Shown here: positions 48,393 through 62,269 of the stretch, in pieces | Position numbering within the stretch: position 1 is the stretch's first letter | How the letters are laid out: each line of letters opens with the position of its first letter | Origin: Zygaena filipendulae | Lineage: Eukaryota; Arthropoda; Insecta; Lepidoptera; Zygaenidae | DNA: 64,000 bases | Assembly: GCA_907165275.2 (NCBI GenBank) | Contig: OU015654.1 | Coordinates: forward strand, 14,558,501 to 14,622,500 | Direction of reading: 5' to 3' | The notes under the pieces: generated by a model | The model's database searches: none | The model's input: only the letters and a program-made list of their open reading frames with translations | What the model was told of the DNA's origin: nothing | Position numbers and translations under genes: made by a program

Positions 48393-48888
48393 GGCGTGTC
48401 CCTGACTAGGGTTGGTGCGAAAATTCGCTGCCATAAAAATACTGCAGCCGCTTAGCTGTGAAACATACGAGTCGATAACAGTACCTCCGATATGGATAGC
48501 AGAATAAGGACTGACTCGATCGCATATGTTCGATGCTGACTGTACATTATCGTACTAGCTCTAATTCAAAAACGTTCTTACGTTATCGCTCCGAGGTATC
48601 CGACTTCACTCCTAAAACTTATCGACGGATCTAGATATAAAATTACAATAATTTGACTAAAAAAAAATAAGAAACAAAAAATATTCATCGATATTACATT
48701 AGTAGATCGATTTTGTAGGCAAATCAAAAGCTAATAAAAGAACACTATAAATAACGCTTAGTTGTAGTCAATTTATTTGTTATTTTACAATGAAGAAATG
48801 TATTATATTTTAAGAATAATTTTAACATGAATTAAACGGAATTTAAATACTCGAGTCCTGCGTTTTTCTTTCCTTGTAATTAACAAAA
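48393..48888. other. 3' flank with candidate poly(A) signal
   Basis: AT-rich sequence follows abruptly after the GC-rich coding block. AATAAA at 48733-48738 is the first good poly(A) signal after AGL and the extension frame. It could serve either. Confidence 0.5.
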
Positions 48889-49708
48889 AAATTAAAACCG
48901 ACTTCCAAAAACACTTAACTAAAATACTAAAAATAAAAAGCTAAAAATAACAAAATACCGATTTAATCCAAAAGACAAAAACACACGTAATATTATTATT
49001 GGTTTGTGCTAGCACTGATCGGTTTGAATTCGGTGACAAGCCCGCTGGTGTCTGCCCACTTGGGTTGTTCTGCTCACGAAGAGCTGGTGGCGGGAGTCGA
49101 CTTAGCCCATCTACCCCCTCCATATTTGGCTTGTCACCAACTTCATACCGATCAGTGGTAGCACAAATCAATAATAATATTACGATACAAAAATCGCTAT
49201 AAGTGTTCTCATAATTTTTGAAGAGTTCCCTCTATTACTCCAAGATCTCATCATCAGATCTCGACTTAGTGATAATGGAATCAATTTGGGAGTATCCCCT
49301 TTCAAACAAAAAAACAATTTTCGAAATCGCTTCAATCGGAACCCGTGAAATACGTATTCTTTTTGAGTTCTTCCGATGACCACCTGTGGTCTTCATCATC
49401 AGTTCCACCTCTTCAAATTTTGCTTTCCGAAAGCAAATGAACGATTTACTATCAAAAATATTCAAATCGCTATAGGTGTGCCTATAATTTTTGAAGAGTT
49501 CCCTCGATTTCTCCAAGATCCCATCATCAGATCCCGACTTGGTGGCAATGGGACCTAATTGGGAGTAAACCCTTTCAAACAAAAAAAGAATTTTTCAAAT
49601 CGGTCCAACCGTCTTCGAGTAATCGGTGAACATACATAAAAAAAAAAAAAAAAAAACATACATATAATCGAACATAGAACCTCCTCCTTTTTGGAAGTCG
49701 GTTAAAAA
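48889..49708 (+). repeat. Foldback composite repeat, copy E
   Basis: It has the palindromic half (about 48893-49185) and one to two body units, ending cctcctttttggaagtcgg, in the same orientation as copy A. It ends about 45 bp before the giant (CAA)n array. Confidence 0.75.
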
Positions 49709-49754
49709 ATTAAAATGTAATGCCTATTGTTCTGTAAAGAAGGTACTGTAAGGG

Positions 49755-53683
<3,929 letters not shown>

Positions 53684-53685
53684 GG

Positions 53686-53805
53686 TTTGGACGAGTTAGG
53701 TTTGGACGAGTTAGGTTTGGACGAGTTAGGTTTGGACGAGTTAGGTTTGGACGAGTTAGGTTTGGACGAGTTAGGTTTGGACGAGTTAGGTTTGGACGAG
53801 TTAGG
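53686..53805 (+). repeat. Eight perfect copies of a 15-bp TTAGG-ending unit
   Basis: The unit is TTTGGACGAGTTAGG, repeated eight times without a change. Its last five bases are the telomere repeat, and it passes straight into pure TTAGG. Confidence 0.97.
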
Positions 53806-53925
53806 TTAGGTTAGGTTAGGTTAGGTTAGGTTAGGTTAGGTTAGGTTAGGTTAGGTTAGGTTAGGTTAGGTTAGGTTAGGTTAGGTTAGGTTAGGTTAGG
53901 TTAGGTTAGGTTAGGTTAGGTTAGG
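53801..53925 (+). repeat. Telomeric (TTAGG)25
   Basis: 125 bp of perfect TTAGG, the canonical insect telomere repeat. The first unit is shared with the last 15-mer. G-rich strand on plus, broken at 53926 by the truncated LINE. Confidence 0.97.
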
Positions 53926-55140
53926 TCCTGGGTGCTGCGGGGCGCCCTTCCCCCGGGCCTTGACGTCATCTGCTATGCAGATGACACACTGGTGATGGCC
54001 CGGGAGAAAGACTTCAGAGAGACTGCCCGTCTTGCCACGTTGGGGGTGGCACAGGTCGTCGGCAGAATACGGCAATTGGGACTCGGGGTGGCGCTTGAGA
54101 AATCCGAGGCCATCTATTTTCATGGGCCTCGGATGCGTCCACCCGCTGGTTCCCATATTGTCGTTGGTGGTGTCCATATCGAGGTCGGGTCCTCCATAAA
54201 GTATCTGGGACTCGTCCTCGATAGCCGCTGGGACTTCCGCGAGCATTTCCGCCGCCTGTCCCCCAAGCTCATCCGGGCTGCGGGTGCTCTTAGCACCCTG
54301 CTGCCCAACCTTGGGGGACCGAGCGTTAACTGCCGCCGCCTATACATGGGGGTGGTACGGTCGATGGCCCTTTACGGGGCCCCGATTTGGGCCAACAGTC
54401 TGACGGCTCATAACAAGACCCTCCTGCGAAGACCGCAGAGGGTCCTAGCCGTCAGACTGATAAGGGGATACCGTACCATCTCCTACGAGGCGGCGTGCGT
54501 CTTGGCGGGGTCTCCCCCCTGGGATCTAGAGGCGGGCCTCCTCTCGTCGCTGTACGAGTGGCGAGTGGAGTGCCGAGCCAGAGGGGAATACCCCCCGCCA
54601 AGGGCGGTGGAACTGCGGAGGTCCCATCTTCGGCAGTCCTTAATGCGAGAATGGGAGAGCAGGCTGGCAACACCTTCCGCCGGCCTGCGGACTGTCGAAG
54701 CTGTCCGTCCAGTCCTTCGAGAATGGGCGGACAGGCGGCTGGGCATCATCACCTTCCGGGTGACGCAGGTGCTTTCCGGGCATGGCTGCTTCGGAAAGTA
54801 CCTGTGTCAGCTCGGGAGGGAACCGACGGCCTCGTGCCACCATTGTGGAACCTGCGGTGAGGACACGGCGCAGCACACTCTCGAAGAGTGCTCGGCCTGG
54901 GCCGAGCAGCGCCGTGTCCTCACCTCGGCAATAGGAAGCGACCTTTCGCTGCCCACCGTGGCTTCAGCTATGGTGGGTAGCGAAAGCGCATGGGCGGCGG
55001 TTCTCTCCTTCTGCGAGGACGTCATCTCGCAGAAGGAGACCGCGGAGCGGGAAAGGGAGCAGGCAGCGTCCGCCCCTCCCAACCGCCGCCCCAGAAGAAG
55101 GGGTAGGAGGCAGGATGTGGTAGGCCTCCAACCCCCATAG
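53926..55140 (+). pseudogene. LINE ORF2 fragment (reverse transcriptase to C-terminal zinc knuckle)
   Basis: About 405 codons remain open to TAG. The catalytic motif CYADDTLVMA appears close to the truncation point, so most of the reverse transcriptase fingers and the whole endonuclease are missing. Downstream are the thumb-like segment (KYLGLVLDSRWDFREHF) and a Cys-His knuckle (CHHCGTCGEDTAQHTLEEC). The C-terminus is basic (RRPRRRGRRQ). No internal stop interrupts it, so the insertion may be young, but it lacks the 5' part of the element and cannot be autonomous. Confidence 0.85.
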
Positions 55141-55554
55141 TGAGGTCCTCCGGGCGGTAGAGCGAGGCACTCTACCGTCCGAGGGAGAAAGGACCTCGGG
55201 TGGACAAGTGGCGCGTTAGGTGTTCCGGCGCGTCACTTTAATTACTTATTTTTGCAGTTAGTGGGAGAGAGGGACTTAGTTCCTGCGGGGACTAAGTCCC
55301 TGAGCAGAGGGGCCCGCCAAAAGCGGGCCAGCGCCGTCGGGGCCGCGGAGCATGCGAGAGCGAATCCCGCGGCCCTGACGTAAGGCGCCGAGAAGGAACA
55401 CCCCAGGGTTTTTAGTGGGTAGTATTCCCGCCCTTCTCAGGGCGGGTCGCCCTTTTCAGGGCGGAGTCCCACATAACCACCGCCCGCCTCATGGCGGTGG
55501 TATGCATAAAGCATTTTCCCTGGGTCAAAAAAAAAAAAAAAAAAAAAAAAAAAA
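53926..55554 (+). mobile_element. 5'-truncated telomere-specific LINE (SART orientation)
   Basis: The element starts in the middle of a reverse transcriptase and continues through the ORF2 C-terminus, a 3' UTR (55141-55526) and a 28-A tail (55527-55554). It is inserted between perfect TTAGG arrays. Its sense strand is followed by GGTTAGG, the orientation known for SART-type R1-clade elements. The 3' UTR has strong stem-loops: ggtagag/ctctacc at about 55155-55176, gggacttagt/actaagtccc at about 55271-55303, and repeated cgcccttctcagggcg-type hairpins near 55430-55465. Confidence 0.85.
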
Positions 55555-56188
55555 GGTTAGGTTAGGTTAGGTTAGGTTAGGTTAGGTTAGGTTAGGTTAG
55601 GTTAGGTTAGGTTAGGTTAGGTTAGGTTAGGTTAGGTTAGGTTAGGTTAGGTTAGGTTAGGTTAGGTTAGGTTAGGTTAGGTTAGGTTAGGTTAGGTTAG
55701 GTTAGGTTAGGTTAGGTTAGGTTAGGTTAGGTTAGGTTAGGTTAGGTTAGGTTAGGTTAGGTTAGGTTAGGTTAGGTTAGGTTAGGTTAGGTTAGGTTAG
55801 GTTAGGTTAGGTTAGGTTAGGTTAGGTTAGGTTAGGTTAGGTTAGGTTAGGTTAGGTTAGGTTAGGTTAGGTTAGGTTAGGTTAGGTTAGGTTAGGTTAG
55901 GTTAGGTTAGGTTAGGTTAGGTTAGGTTAGGTTAGGTTAGGTTAGGTTAGGTTAGGTTAGGTTAGGTTAGGTTAGGTTAGGTTAGGTTAGGTTAGGTTAG
56001 GTTAGGTTAGGTTAGGTTAGGTTAGGTTAGGTTAGGTTAGGTTAGGTTAGGTTAGGTTAGGTTAGGTTAGGTTAGGTTAGGTTAGGTTAGGTTAGGTTAG
56101 GTTAGGTTAGGTTAGGTTAGGTTAGGTTAGGTTAGGTTAGGTTAGGTTAGGTTAGGTTAGGTTAGGTTAGGTTAGGTTAGGTTAGGTT

Positions 56189-56193
<5 letters not shown>
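55555..56193 (+). repeat. Telomeric (TTAGG)n, about 127 units
   Basis: About 639 bp of perfect TTAGG lies between the poly(A) tail of the plus-strand LINE and the poly(T) of the minus-strand LINE. It has no internal variants that I could see. Confidence 0.97.
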
Positions 56194-56245
<52 letters not shown>

Positions 56246-56246
<1 letters not shown>

Positions 56247-56850
56247 TGTGCCTAACCCTTTGACATAATCAAAGATTGTGTCTACTTTACTCATTCATAC
56301 CAGTTCTCGCTATTACTACCGCTCGTACTTCCATTCCGCATACTAGTTTCTTCTCTCATCCGTCATATCTTTTACACTATCTTGGTGGGTTGCCAAGGTC
56401 CTAACTTATCCTACTCCTTTTTACTTATTTATTTATTTATTCATATATATACTATTTCTAGGTCCAGGAGGGGTTGGGAGGGGTTATTTATTTATTTTCC
56501 TCTTTTTTATTTTTCAAGATTTTTGTTACTTATGTCTATTTTAACAAACTCTACTTTCTTTTTATTACTATTTAACACTTTTCTTAACAAATTCTATTTA
56601 CTATTTTTATACATTTATTAATATGCTTTATCTAATTTCCACTCTATATTTCTTTATGCTATTTACATTATAACTTGTTCCCTACATCTATTTACCATAT
56701 TTTAATCCTTATATCTATAGAACACAACACTATATTAACTTAATTACATTTACTTTTATTTTCTATCCTTATATATATCCTTATTTTAAACAATATTATA
56801 TTGCGTTTGATATAGATACATATATATCAATATATAATATATCAAACTAT
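56246..56850 (-). other. 3' UTR of the minus-strand LINE
   Basis: About 600 bp of AT-rich sequence between the ORF2 stop and the poly(A) tail. No host gene is seen here. Confidence 0.7.
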
Positions 56851-59800
56851 TTATACTAACTTATTTCTACTTATTACAATATTAGCTACTTTACTACAAA
56901 ATTCCAGGAATATATATCTATTTTTACTTTTTATAATACAAGGGACGTTTTCGGCCACAATTCTTAATCCCACTTTCATTTCCGCCGCGTAGCGGTCCCT
57001 ACCGAATGCGGGACACTCAAAAAGAATGTGGGGAACCGTTTCCCCAACATCAGGGTCACAGACGCACGATGGGCTCTCCTTACACTTGAAACGATACAAG
57101 TATTCGGAGAACCCACCGTGCCCTGTCATCACTTGCGTGGTGACGCTGTTGTGCTCTATCTTCCTTACAATACTGTACGCGGCGACCGCTTCTGGGAAAA
57201 AGATCTTCGTTACCGCGGCTGTATCGCCAGTGACGTATCTCCGGTTCCATTCGTCAAGCGACTCCGAACGGAGCCAACGCTTGACGAATGAGACCGGGCA
57301 CGCGTCATAATCTGGTCGCCTTTTGGACCCGAGGGCGGCCTCCTTCGCGAGCACGTCGGCTCTCTCGTTCCCCTCCAATCCTGCGTGGGCTTTGATCCAG
57401 AACAAGGAGACACTCTTGTTCTGGATACGACAGTTCGCGATGGTGTCCCTTGTTTCCACGGCCAGGGGATGGAGGCAAGCGGGATTTGCCACGGTCTGGA
57501 GAGCCGCCATCGAGTCGCTGTATATAGCGTAGGACGTGTCCCCGCCCCTTAAGGCCTCCCGAGCCGCTCTACATATAGCCAAGAGCTCGGCCTGGTAGAC
57601 GGTACAGTATGATGATAGAGCAAGCTTGACGGCACGGGTTTCGGTTTCTCCCTTCCACAAGGAGAGGGCCGCCCCGACCTTGCCGTCAATCTTGCTCCCA
57701 TCAGTGAATATGCGGACATTATAGCCGCTATGACTACGATAGAGCTCCTCGTCTACCAGGTTCCCAAACTCAAGTCTAACATGCTTCGCGGGATGCGGTG
57801 CCGCAAGGGCCGAGGACATGACCTCGACCACTCTGTCACCCAGTGCCGCCTGGGGCACCCCCCTCTTGGCCTCATAAAGCGAGGCTGCCTCTCGAACGCG
57901 GAGGTCGAGCGGGAGTATCCCAGACAGCACCAGTGCAGAGTGCAGTGAGACCGTCCTATACGCCCGACAGAGCTTTTGCGCAAAGCCCCGCTGTACGCTC
58001 GCGAGATACTTACGCGCCCCCAGCTTGTTAACTGCTGGGGCCCAGGCGCTCGCCGCGTACAGTATTATAGGTTCTACCGCGGCCACGTAAATGGACCTAA
58101 CTACCTCGGGACTAAGACCCCAGCTAACTTTTGCCGCCCTAGCCAACTGTTTGTAGATATTTATTGACTTCTTACAAGTCTGCGCGATGTGGGAGTTGAA
58201 GGTTAGGTGGTCATCTAAGATGACCCCCAGAACCTTCATCTCTCTGGCCATGCCAATGTCCACCCCGCCCATGCTCAGACGCGGGACGTCGTACTTGAGC
58301 CTTCGCGTTACCACCATGGCACTTGTTTTGTGCGGCGCGAATTTGAGCTTGTTTCTGACGCCCCACGTCCGAACATACTCGAGGGAGGCATTGGCACGCC
58401 CCTCAATCTCCCGCGCGGAGTCCCCATCGAAGACCAACACTATATCGTCGGCAAAGGCCTGCACAAAGTCGCCTCTTGCGTCCAAATCCCTGAGAAGGGG
58501 GTCCAACAGAAGGTTCCAGAGAATTGGACCTCCAATGGAACCCTGGATGCAACCTTTGTTAGTGACCCTGTCGTGCTCCTCGCCCGCATACCTCACGGTC
58601 ACCGTTCGCTCGCTGAGATAACTGTCCATCACCCGTCTCAAGTTTACAGGACACCTTTCCTCAGCCAGTCGGATCCGCATGATTGGCCACCACGCGCTGT
58701 CGAAGGCGCCCTCTATATCGAGAGAAACGAGCACCACAATCCTTTTTTGCTCCAGCTTCTCCCGAATTCGCTGCGTCAAAGTGTAGAGGGCGTCCTCGGT
58801 GCTCCTTTGTGGCATGAAACCGAACTGGCGAGTACTCATCCTGGGCAGTAGATGAAACTTGAGACGGGCGACCAGCATCTTTTCATACACCTTCCCGAAC
58901 ACCGGCAGCAATCCGATGGGCCTGTAAGACTTCGGTGTTGTGTACGTCTCCTTCCCTGGCTTCCTCAGGATGACCACCGTTGCCCTCTTCCAAGGTCTCG
59001 GGAACAGGCCGTTCTCCAGGCACTTGTTGATGAGTGCGAGGAACACCCCAGGGTCACTCCCAATGGCGCGGCTGCAGATGTCGGACGTGAATCCATCTCC
59101 CCCCGGCGCTTTCTTCGGGTTGAAGGTCGCGCAAGCAGCTTCCAACTCGAAGACAGTGAAGGGTGGGTCATGCGGCTCACCATGACACCAATCGTTCACC
59201 TTCGCAGCCTCCCTGCGGATTTCCCGGTGCTCTACATCGTCCTCCTCCTCCCTGTCGCCCGGGTAGAAGGTCTCCGCTAGCAGTCTAACCGATCCCTTTG
59301 CATCCAGCTGTCCCCCCCCCCCTTCCAGTAGCAGGTCCTCCCCCCTGATCGCAGTTCTTCCCATTATACGGTATATACCCTCCCATACCCCTTCCCTATC
59401 CTGCTTACTGCAGAACTCCATCCAACTCTCGGTTTGGGCTTTTCTCACTCTCGACTCATACCTCTCCTTCTGTTCCAGGTACAGGGCGACTACCCCCGCT
59501 CTTCGGACCGGCGCTGCGTTCCTGATTCTGCGTTTCCTGGTGGCGACTTCCCTCTTCATCTCCGCGAGCTCATCGGACCACCACGGCAAGGTAAGTATAT
59601 TTTTATTTGTTTTCCTAGGTATATTTTCATTACAGGTTTCTTCGACAATTTTTAAATAATTTTGTACCATTTCTTCCAAATTTGTTTTGTTATTAATTTT
59701 ACTTATTTGTTCCAGATTTATTTTATTTTCATACAGCAATTGAGACAGTTTTACACAAAACTGTGCCCAATTCGCTTTTTTAGTGTTATAAACTCTAGTG

Positions 59801-60540
59801 GTTCTCTCTATTTTAATACCTTTTGATTTTTGAAGTGCGAGCCGAAAAATTATGCCGTTGTGGTCCGATCCCGTGAGGCTCTCGTCGACTCTCCAGTCCT
59901 CCACCAGGTCCAGCAGATCGGCCGAACAGGCCGTAATGTCCACGTAGCTCCTGTACCGTGTTCCGCCTCTGATGACGTCAAATGTAGGAGTATCTCCGTG
60001 GTTGAGGATGTGCAGCCCAAGTTCCCCGAGAGTTCCAACCATCTCTTCGCCCCTCGCGTTTTCAGTGTCACTGCCCCACCAGATGCTCTTAGCGTTACAG
60101 TCACCACCCAGGACCAACCTCCTAGGTCCGGTCTTCCGCTCTACCTTCTTGAGGTGCTCTAGGTATGGCTGCAGCGGGTGGTCGGGCTCGAAGTAGAAAG
60201 ACACCAGCGTGATCATCCAGGCTCCAGTCCGGATCCCCACCACAACGATGTTGTTTGTGGTGAGTTTTGGGTACTGTATAATGTCGAGATCCTGGTCAAA
60301 GACCAGGATCGCGGCCTTCACAGCACCCTCCCCGCGACTAGAGTTCTGGATGACCCTTACGCCCCGGTAGTCCTTCACACTTCCAGCCCCCCCCACATAC
60401 GGCTCCTGCACCAATGCCACAGCTGCTCTCCGCTTAGTGGCTTCTATTAGCAGCTCCTGTGTTGCCAGCTGCTTCCTTTGGAGGTTGGCCTGGATGATTA
60501 AGTACGGGGAGTTGACACGTGGGACCACCTTAGCAATACG
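56851..60540 (-). CDS. LINE ORF2: endonuclease, reverse transcriptase, RNase H
   Basis: This is the replication protein of the retrotransposon: it nicks the target and copies the RNA there. Numbering from the GTG at 60528 gives 1225 residues. The AP-like endonuclease occupies about 1-235, with E42 (VQEPYVGG), D143 and N145 (GGDCNAKS) and D222/H223 (GSDHN). The reverse transcriptase (about 450-800) has KAPGGDGF, SYRPIGLLPVFGKVYEK, VSLDIEGAFD and FADDIVLVF (D694, D695). RNase H (about 937-1068) has D943, E981, D1005 and D1058 with H1048. A Cys-His knuckle (C1155, C1157, H1167, C1172) lies near the end. The frame opens right after TAG 60543-60541 and has no ATG near its start. It overlaps ORF1 by 11 bases in the +1 frame, so translation must use frameshifting, reinitiation or a non-AUG start. 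Confidence 0.93.
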   Translation of the reverse strand, partial: RIAKVVPRVNSPYLIIQANLQRKQLATQELLIEATKRRAAVALVQEPYVGGAGSVKDYRGVRVIQNSSRGEGAVKAAILVFDQDLDIIQYPKLTTNNIVVVGIRTGAWMITLVSFYFEPDHPLQPYLEHLKKVERKTGPRRLVLGGDCNAKSIWWGSDTENARGEEMVGTLGELGLHILNHGDTPTFDVIRGGTRYRSYVDITACSADLLDLVEDWRVDESLTGSDHNGIIFRLALQKSKGIKIERTTRVYNTKKANWAQFCVKLSQLLYENKINLEQISKINNKTNLEEMVQNYLKIVEETCNENIPRKTNKNILTLPWWSDELAEMKREVATRKRRIRNAAPVRRAGVVALYLEQKERYESRVRKAQTESWMEFCSKQDREGVWEGIYRIMGRTAIRGEDLLLEGGGGQLDAKGSVRLLAETFYPGDREEEDDVEHREIRREAAKVNDWCHGEPHDPPFTVFELEAACATFNPKKAPGGDGFTSDICSRAIGSDPGVFLALINKCLENGLFPRPWKRATVVILRKPGKETYTTPKSYRPIGLLPVFGKVYEKMLVARLKFHLLPRMSTRQFGFMPQRSTEDALYTLTQRIREKLEQKRIVVLVSLDIEGAFDSAWWPIMRIRLAEERCPVNLRRVMDSYLSERTVTVRYAGEEHDRVTNKGCIQGSIGGPILWNLLLDPLLRDLDARGDFVQAFADDIVLVFDGDSAREIEGRANASLEYVRTWGVRNKLKFAPHKTSAMVVTRRLKYDVPRLSMGGVDIGMAREMKVLGVILDDHLTFNSHIAQTCKKSINIYKQLARAAKVSWGLSPEVVRSIYVAAVEPIILYAASAWAPAVNKLGARKYLASVQRGFAQKLCRAYRTVSLHSALVLSGILPLDLRVREAASLYEAKRGVPQAALGDRVVEVMSSALAAPHPAKHVRLEFGNLVDEELYRSHSGYNVRIFTDGSKIDGKVGAALSLWKGETETRAVKLALSSYCTVYQAELLAICRAAREALRGGDTSYAIYSDSMAALQTVANPACLHPLAVETRDTIANCRIQNKSVSLFWIKAHAGLEGNERADVLAKEAALGSKRRPDYDACPVSFVKRWLRSESLDEWNRRYVTGDTAAVTKIFFPEAVAAYSIVRKIEHNSVTTQVMTGHGGFSEYLYRFKCKESPSCVCDPDVGETVPHILFECPAFGRDRYAAEMKVGLRIVAENVPCIIKSKNRYIFLEFCSKVANIVISRNKLV

Positions 60541-62005
60541 CTATCGTTGCTCTGGCAAGTGAGTCCCATCTCCTCCTGATAGGGCAGTCGGCACTGAAAG
60601 CGTTGTGCTCCCTGTTCTGCAGTTTAGCCCTGGCACAGTTCTTACAGGATGGAGCCTCCCCAGAGAACCAGTCAGGACAGTCCGCCTTCAGATGCGGCCC
60701 CCCGCAGTGGCTGCAGACGTCAACGGTTTCGGTGCAAAAGCGTCTTCCGTGACCATATCCCAGACATCTGGAGCACTGCACCAACGGCGATTGATCGGCC
60801 ACCTTCACACGCTGCAGATCAATGCGCATTTCGCCTGCATCCACCGCTCTCCGCCAGACCGCCGGGGAGGTGCTGAGAACCACGTGCGCAACATGTGGGT
60901 TTCGGGCCTTCTTGCGGTATTTTACCCCTATCCGACCCTCCTCCTCGTCGAGACCGCGAAAGACCTCCCCATTCTGGTTCTTGAGGGCCTTGATGATATC
61001 ATCATCGCTATGGTACGCCATAACCCCTACAAGAACCAGAAGGGGGTCTCGGTTTTTCACGTCCTCGACGGTGAGGTGGTCTCCTGCCTTCTTTAACCTC
61101 TCCCTGACCTTTTCCCTTTCCTCCTTCGTCCCACAACTCATTATGATCTTCCGGTCCCTTCCTTTCCTTACTCTTTCAATTTTCACCCACCCCTCCTTGG
61201 CTTCCACCACTTCCCGAACCCTTCCCAACACGTCCTCACTCGTTTCCTGCTCGTTCTTCGAGGTGACGATGATAGAGTGGAGGGCTCCCCGCTCTGTGGG
61301 TCGTCCACTCGGCTGGGCCGCCGCCACTCTAGCATACGTCACCTTTTCTATGCTATCTGCCTGTTTGTCCATCTTCTCTTTCAATTCTTCTAACTTCTTC
61401 CCATTCTCTATTAACAACTTGCTATGCTCTTCCAGCTTTGCTGCTATCCTATCTACTCCCTCTCCCTTTCTAGCCATATCCATCTGCATCTCTCTCCTTT
61501 CCGTCCCTATTCCTGCTCCTACGTCCACCGCATTTCCCAGTTTTCCTTTTCCTTTTTCACCCTTTCTCTCAGTCTCAGCCTCTTTAACTAATTGGTAGAG
61601 CCGCTCAAGAGCCTGCGTGATACCGACTTTGAGGTCGGTCTTAAGGTTTCTAGAGTCGCCGAGATGGGTCTTCGCTCTAACAAGACAACCGCGAGCCTCC
61701 GCAACTCGGTCGATATGGATGTCGATTTTAGGCGAAGCTCCGGACGACTCTACCGATGGTCTTCGCGCCTTCTCGCGTTGAGACATCGTCGGTTTCTGTC
61801 TAGGAGGCGCTACCCTGGCTGGCTCCTGGGATTTTGTCTTGGACGGGGACTTGGGACTCGTCTCTACACTGGCGGTCTCCCATAGTCCGATGCTCCTCCT
61901 CACCGTAGAGGGTTCTGTAAGGACGATAGTCCTGTTGGCCTTCGATGGGGACCCCCCAGCTGAGTCGCTATCCATGTTTTTTACAGGAGTCCTAATTCCG
62001 AACAT
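60530..62005 (-). CDS. LINE ORF1: gag-like RNA-binding protein
   Basis: 491 residues from ATG at 62005. The N-terminal third is basic and Ser/Pro-rich (KSPSKTKSQEPARVAPPRQK). A Lys/Glu-rich helical, probably coiled-coil, part follows (about 140-230, with KLEELKEKMDKQADSIEKV). The C-terminal third has three zinc knuckles: CSRCLGYGHGRRFC, CSHCGGPHLKADC and CKNCARAKLQNREHNAFSAD then C. This architecture is that of R1-clade ORF1 proteins, which bind the element RNA and, in TRAS/SART, help guide it to telomeres. The stop TAA (60532-60530) overlaps the start of the ORF2 frame. The coding sequence has no internal stop. Confidence 0.92.
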   Translation of the reverse strand: MFGIRTPVKNMDSDSAGGSPSKANRTIVLTEPSTVRRSIGLWETASVETSPKSPSKTKSQEPARVAPPRQKPTMSQREKARRPSVESSGASPKIDIHIDRVAEARGCLVRAKTHLGDSRNLKTDLKVGITQALERLYQLVKEAETERKGEKGKGKLGNAVDVGAGIGTERREMQMDMARKGEGVDRIAAKLEEHSKLLIENGKKLEELKEKMDKQADSIEKVTYARVAAAQPSGRPTERGALHSIIVTSKNEQETSEDVLGRVREVVEAKEGWVKIERVRKGRDRKIIMSCGTKEEREKVRERLKKAGDHLTVEDVKNRDPLLVLVGVMAYHSDDDIIKALKNQNGEVFRGLDEEEGRIGVKYRKKARNPHVAHVVLSTSPAVWRRAVDAGEMRIDLQRVKVADQSPLVQCSRCLGYGHGRRFCTETVDVCSHCGGPHLKADCPDWFSGEAPSCKNCARAKLQNREHNAFSADCPIRRRWDSLARATIAYC

Positions 62006-62269
62006 GGTTAGGCACGCGTCAATTGTATATAATCAATCAAAAATTGTAAATATTGTATATAAATTTGTAAAAATAATTGTAATAATAAAGGTGTAAATAA
62101 TGGGTCAATAAAAGTCAATATAGGTCACAGACTGTGTAATATTTTAATAGTCTCGATCTACAATCTAAAAATAGTCAATAGAACCAAAAATTTTGCAAAA
62201 TGGCAAAATTTTGGTAAAAGAGTCTCTACGGCTCTACCTAGAGTCACTCTATACAGTTGGCTAGGAGGA

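Noticed and set aside
46467..48434. 655-codon minus-strand frame opposite AGL
   Set aside because: This is a shadow of the GC-rich AGL coding strand; its sequence is Arg/Gly/Ala-rich without domains. The same applies to 44149-45441 and 41458-42384.
55555..56193. CRISPR-like regular repeat
   Set aside because: Continuous TTAGG without spacers in an animal genome; it is telomeric DNA.
57026..62096. Plus-strand frames across the LINE (for example 60822-61598)
   Set aside because: These are antisense shadows of ORF1 and ORF2.
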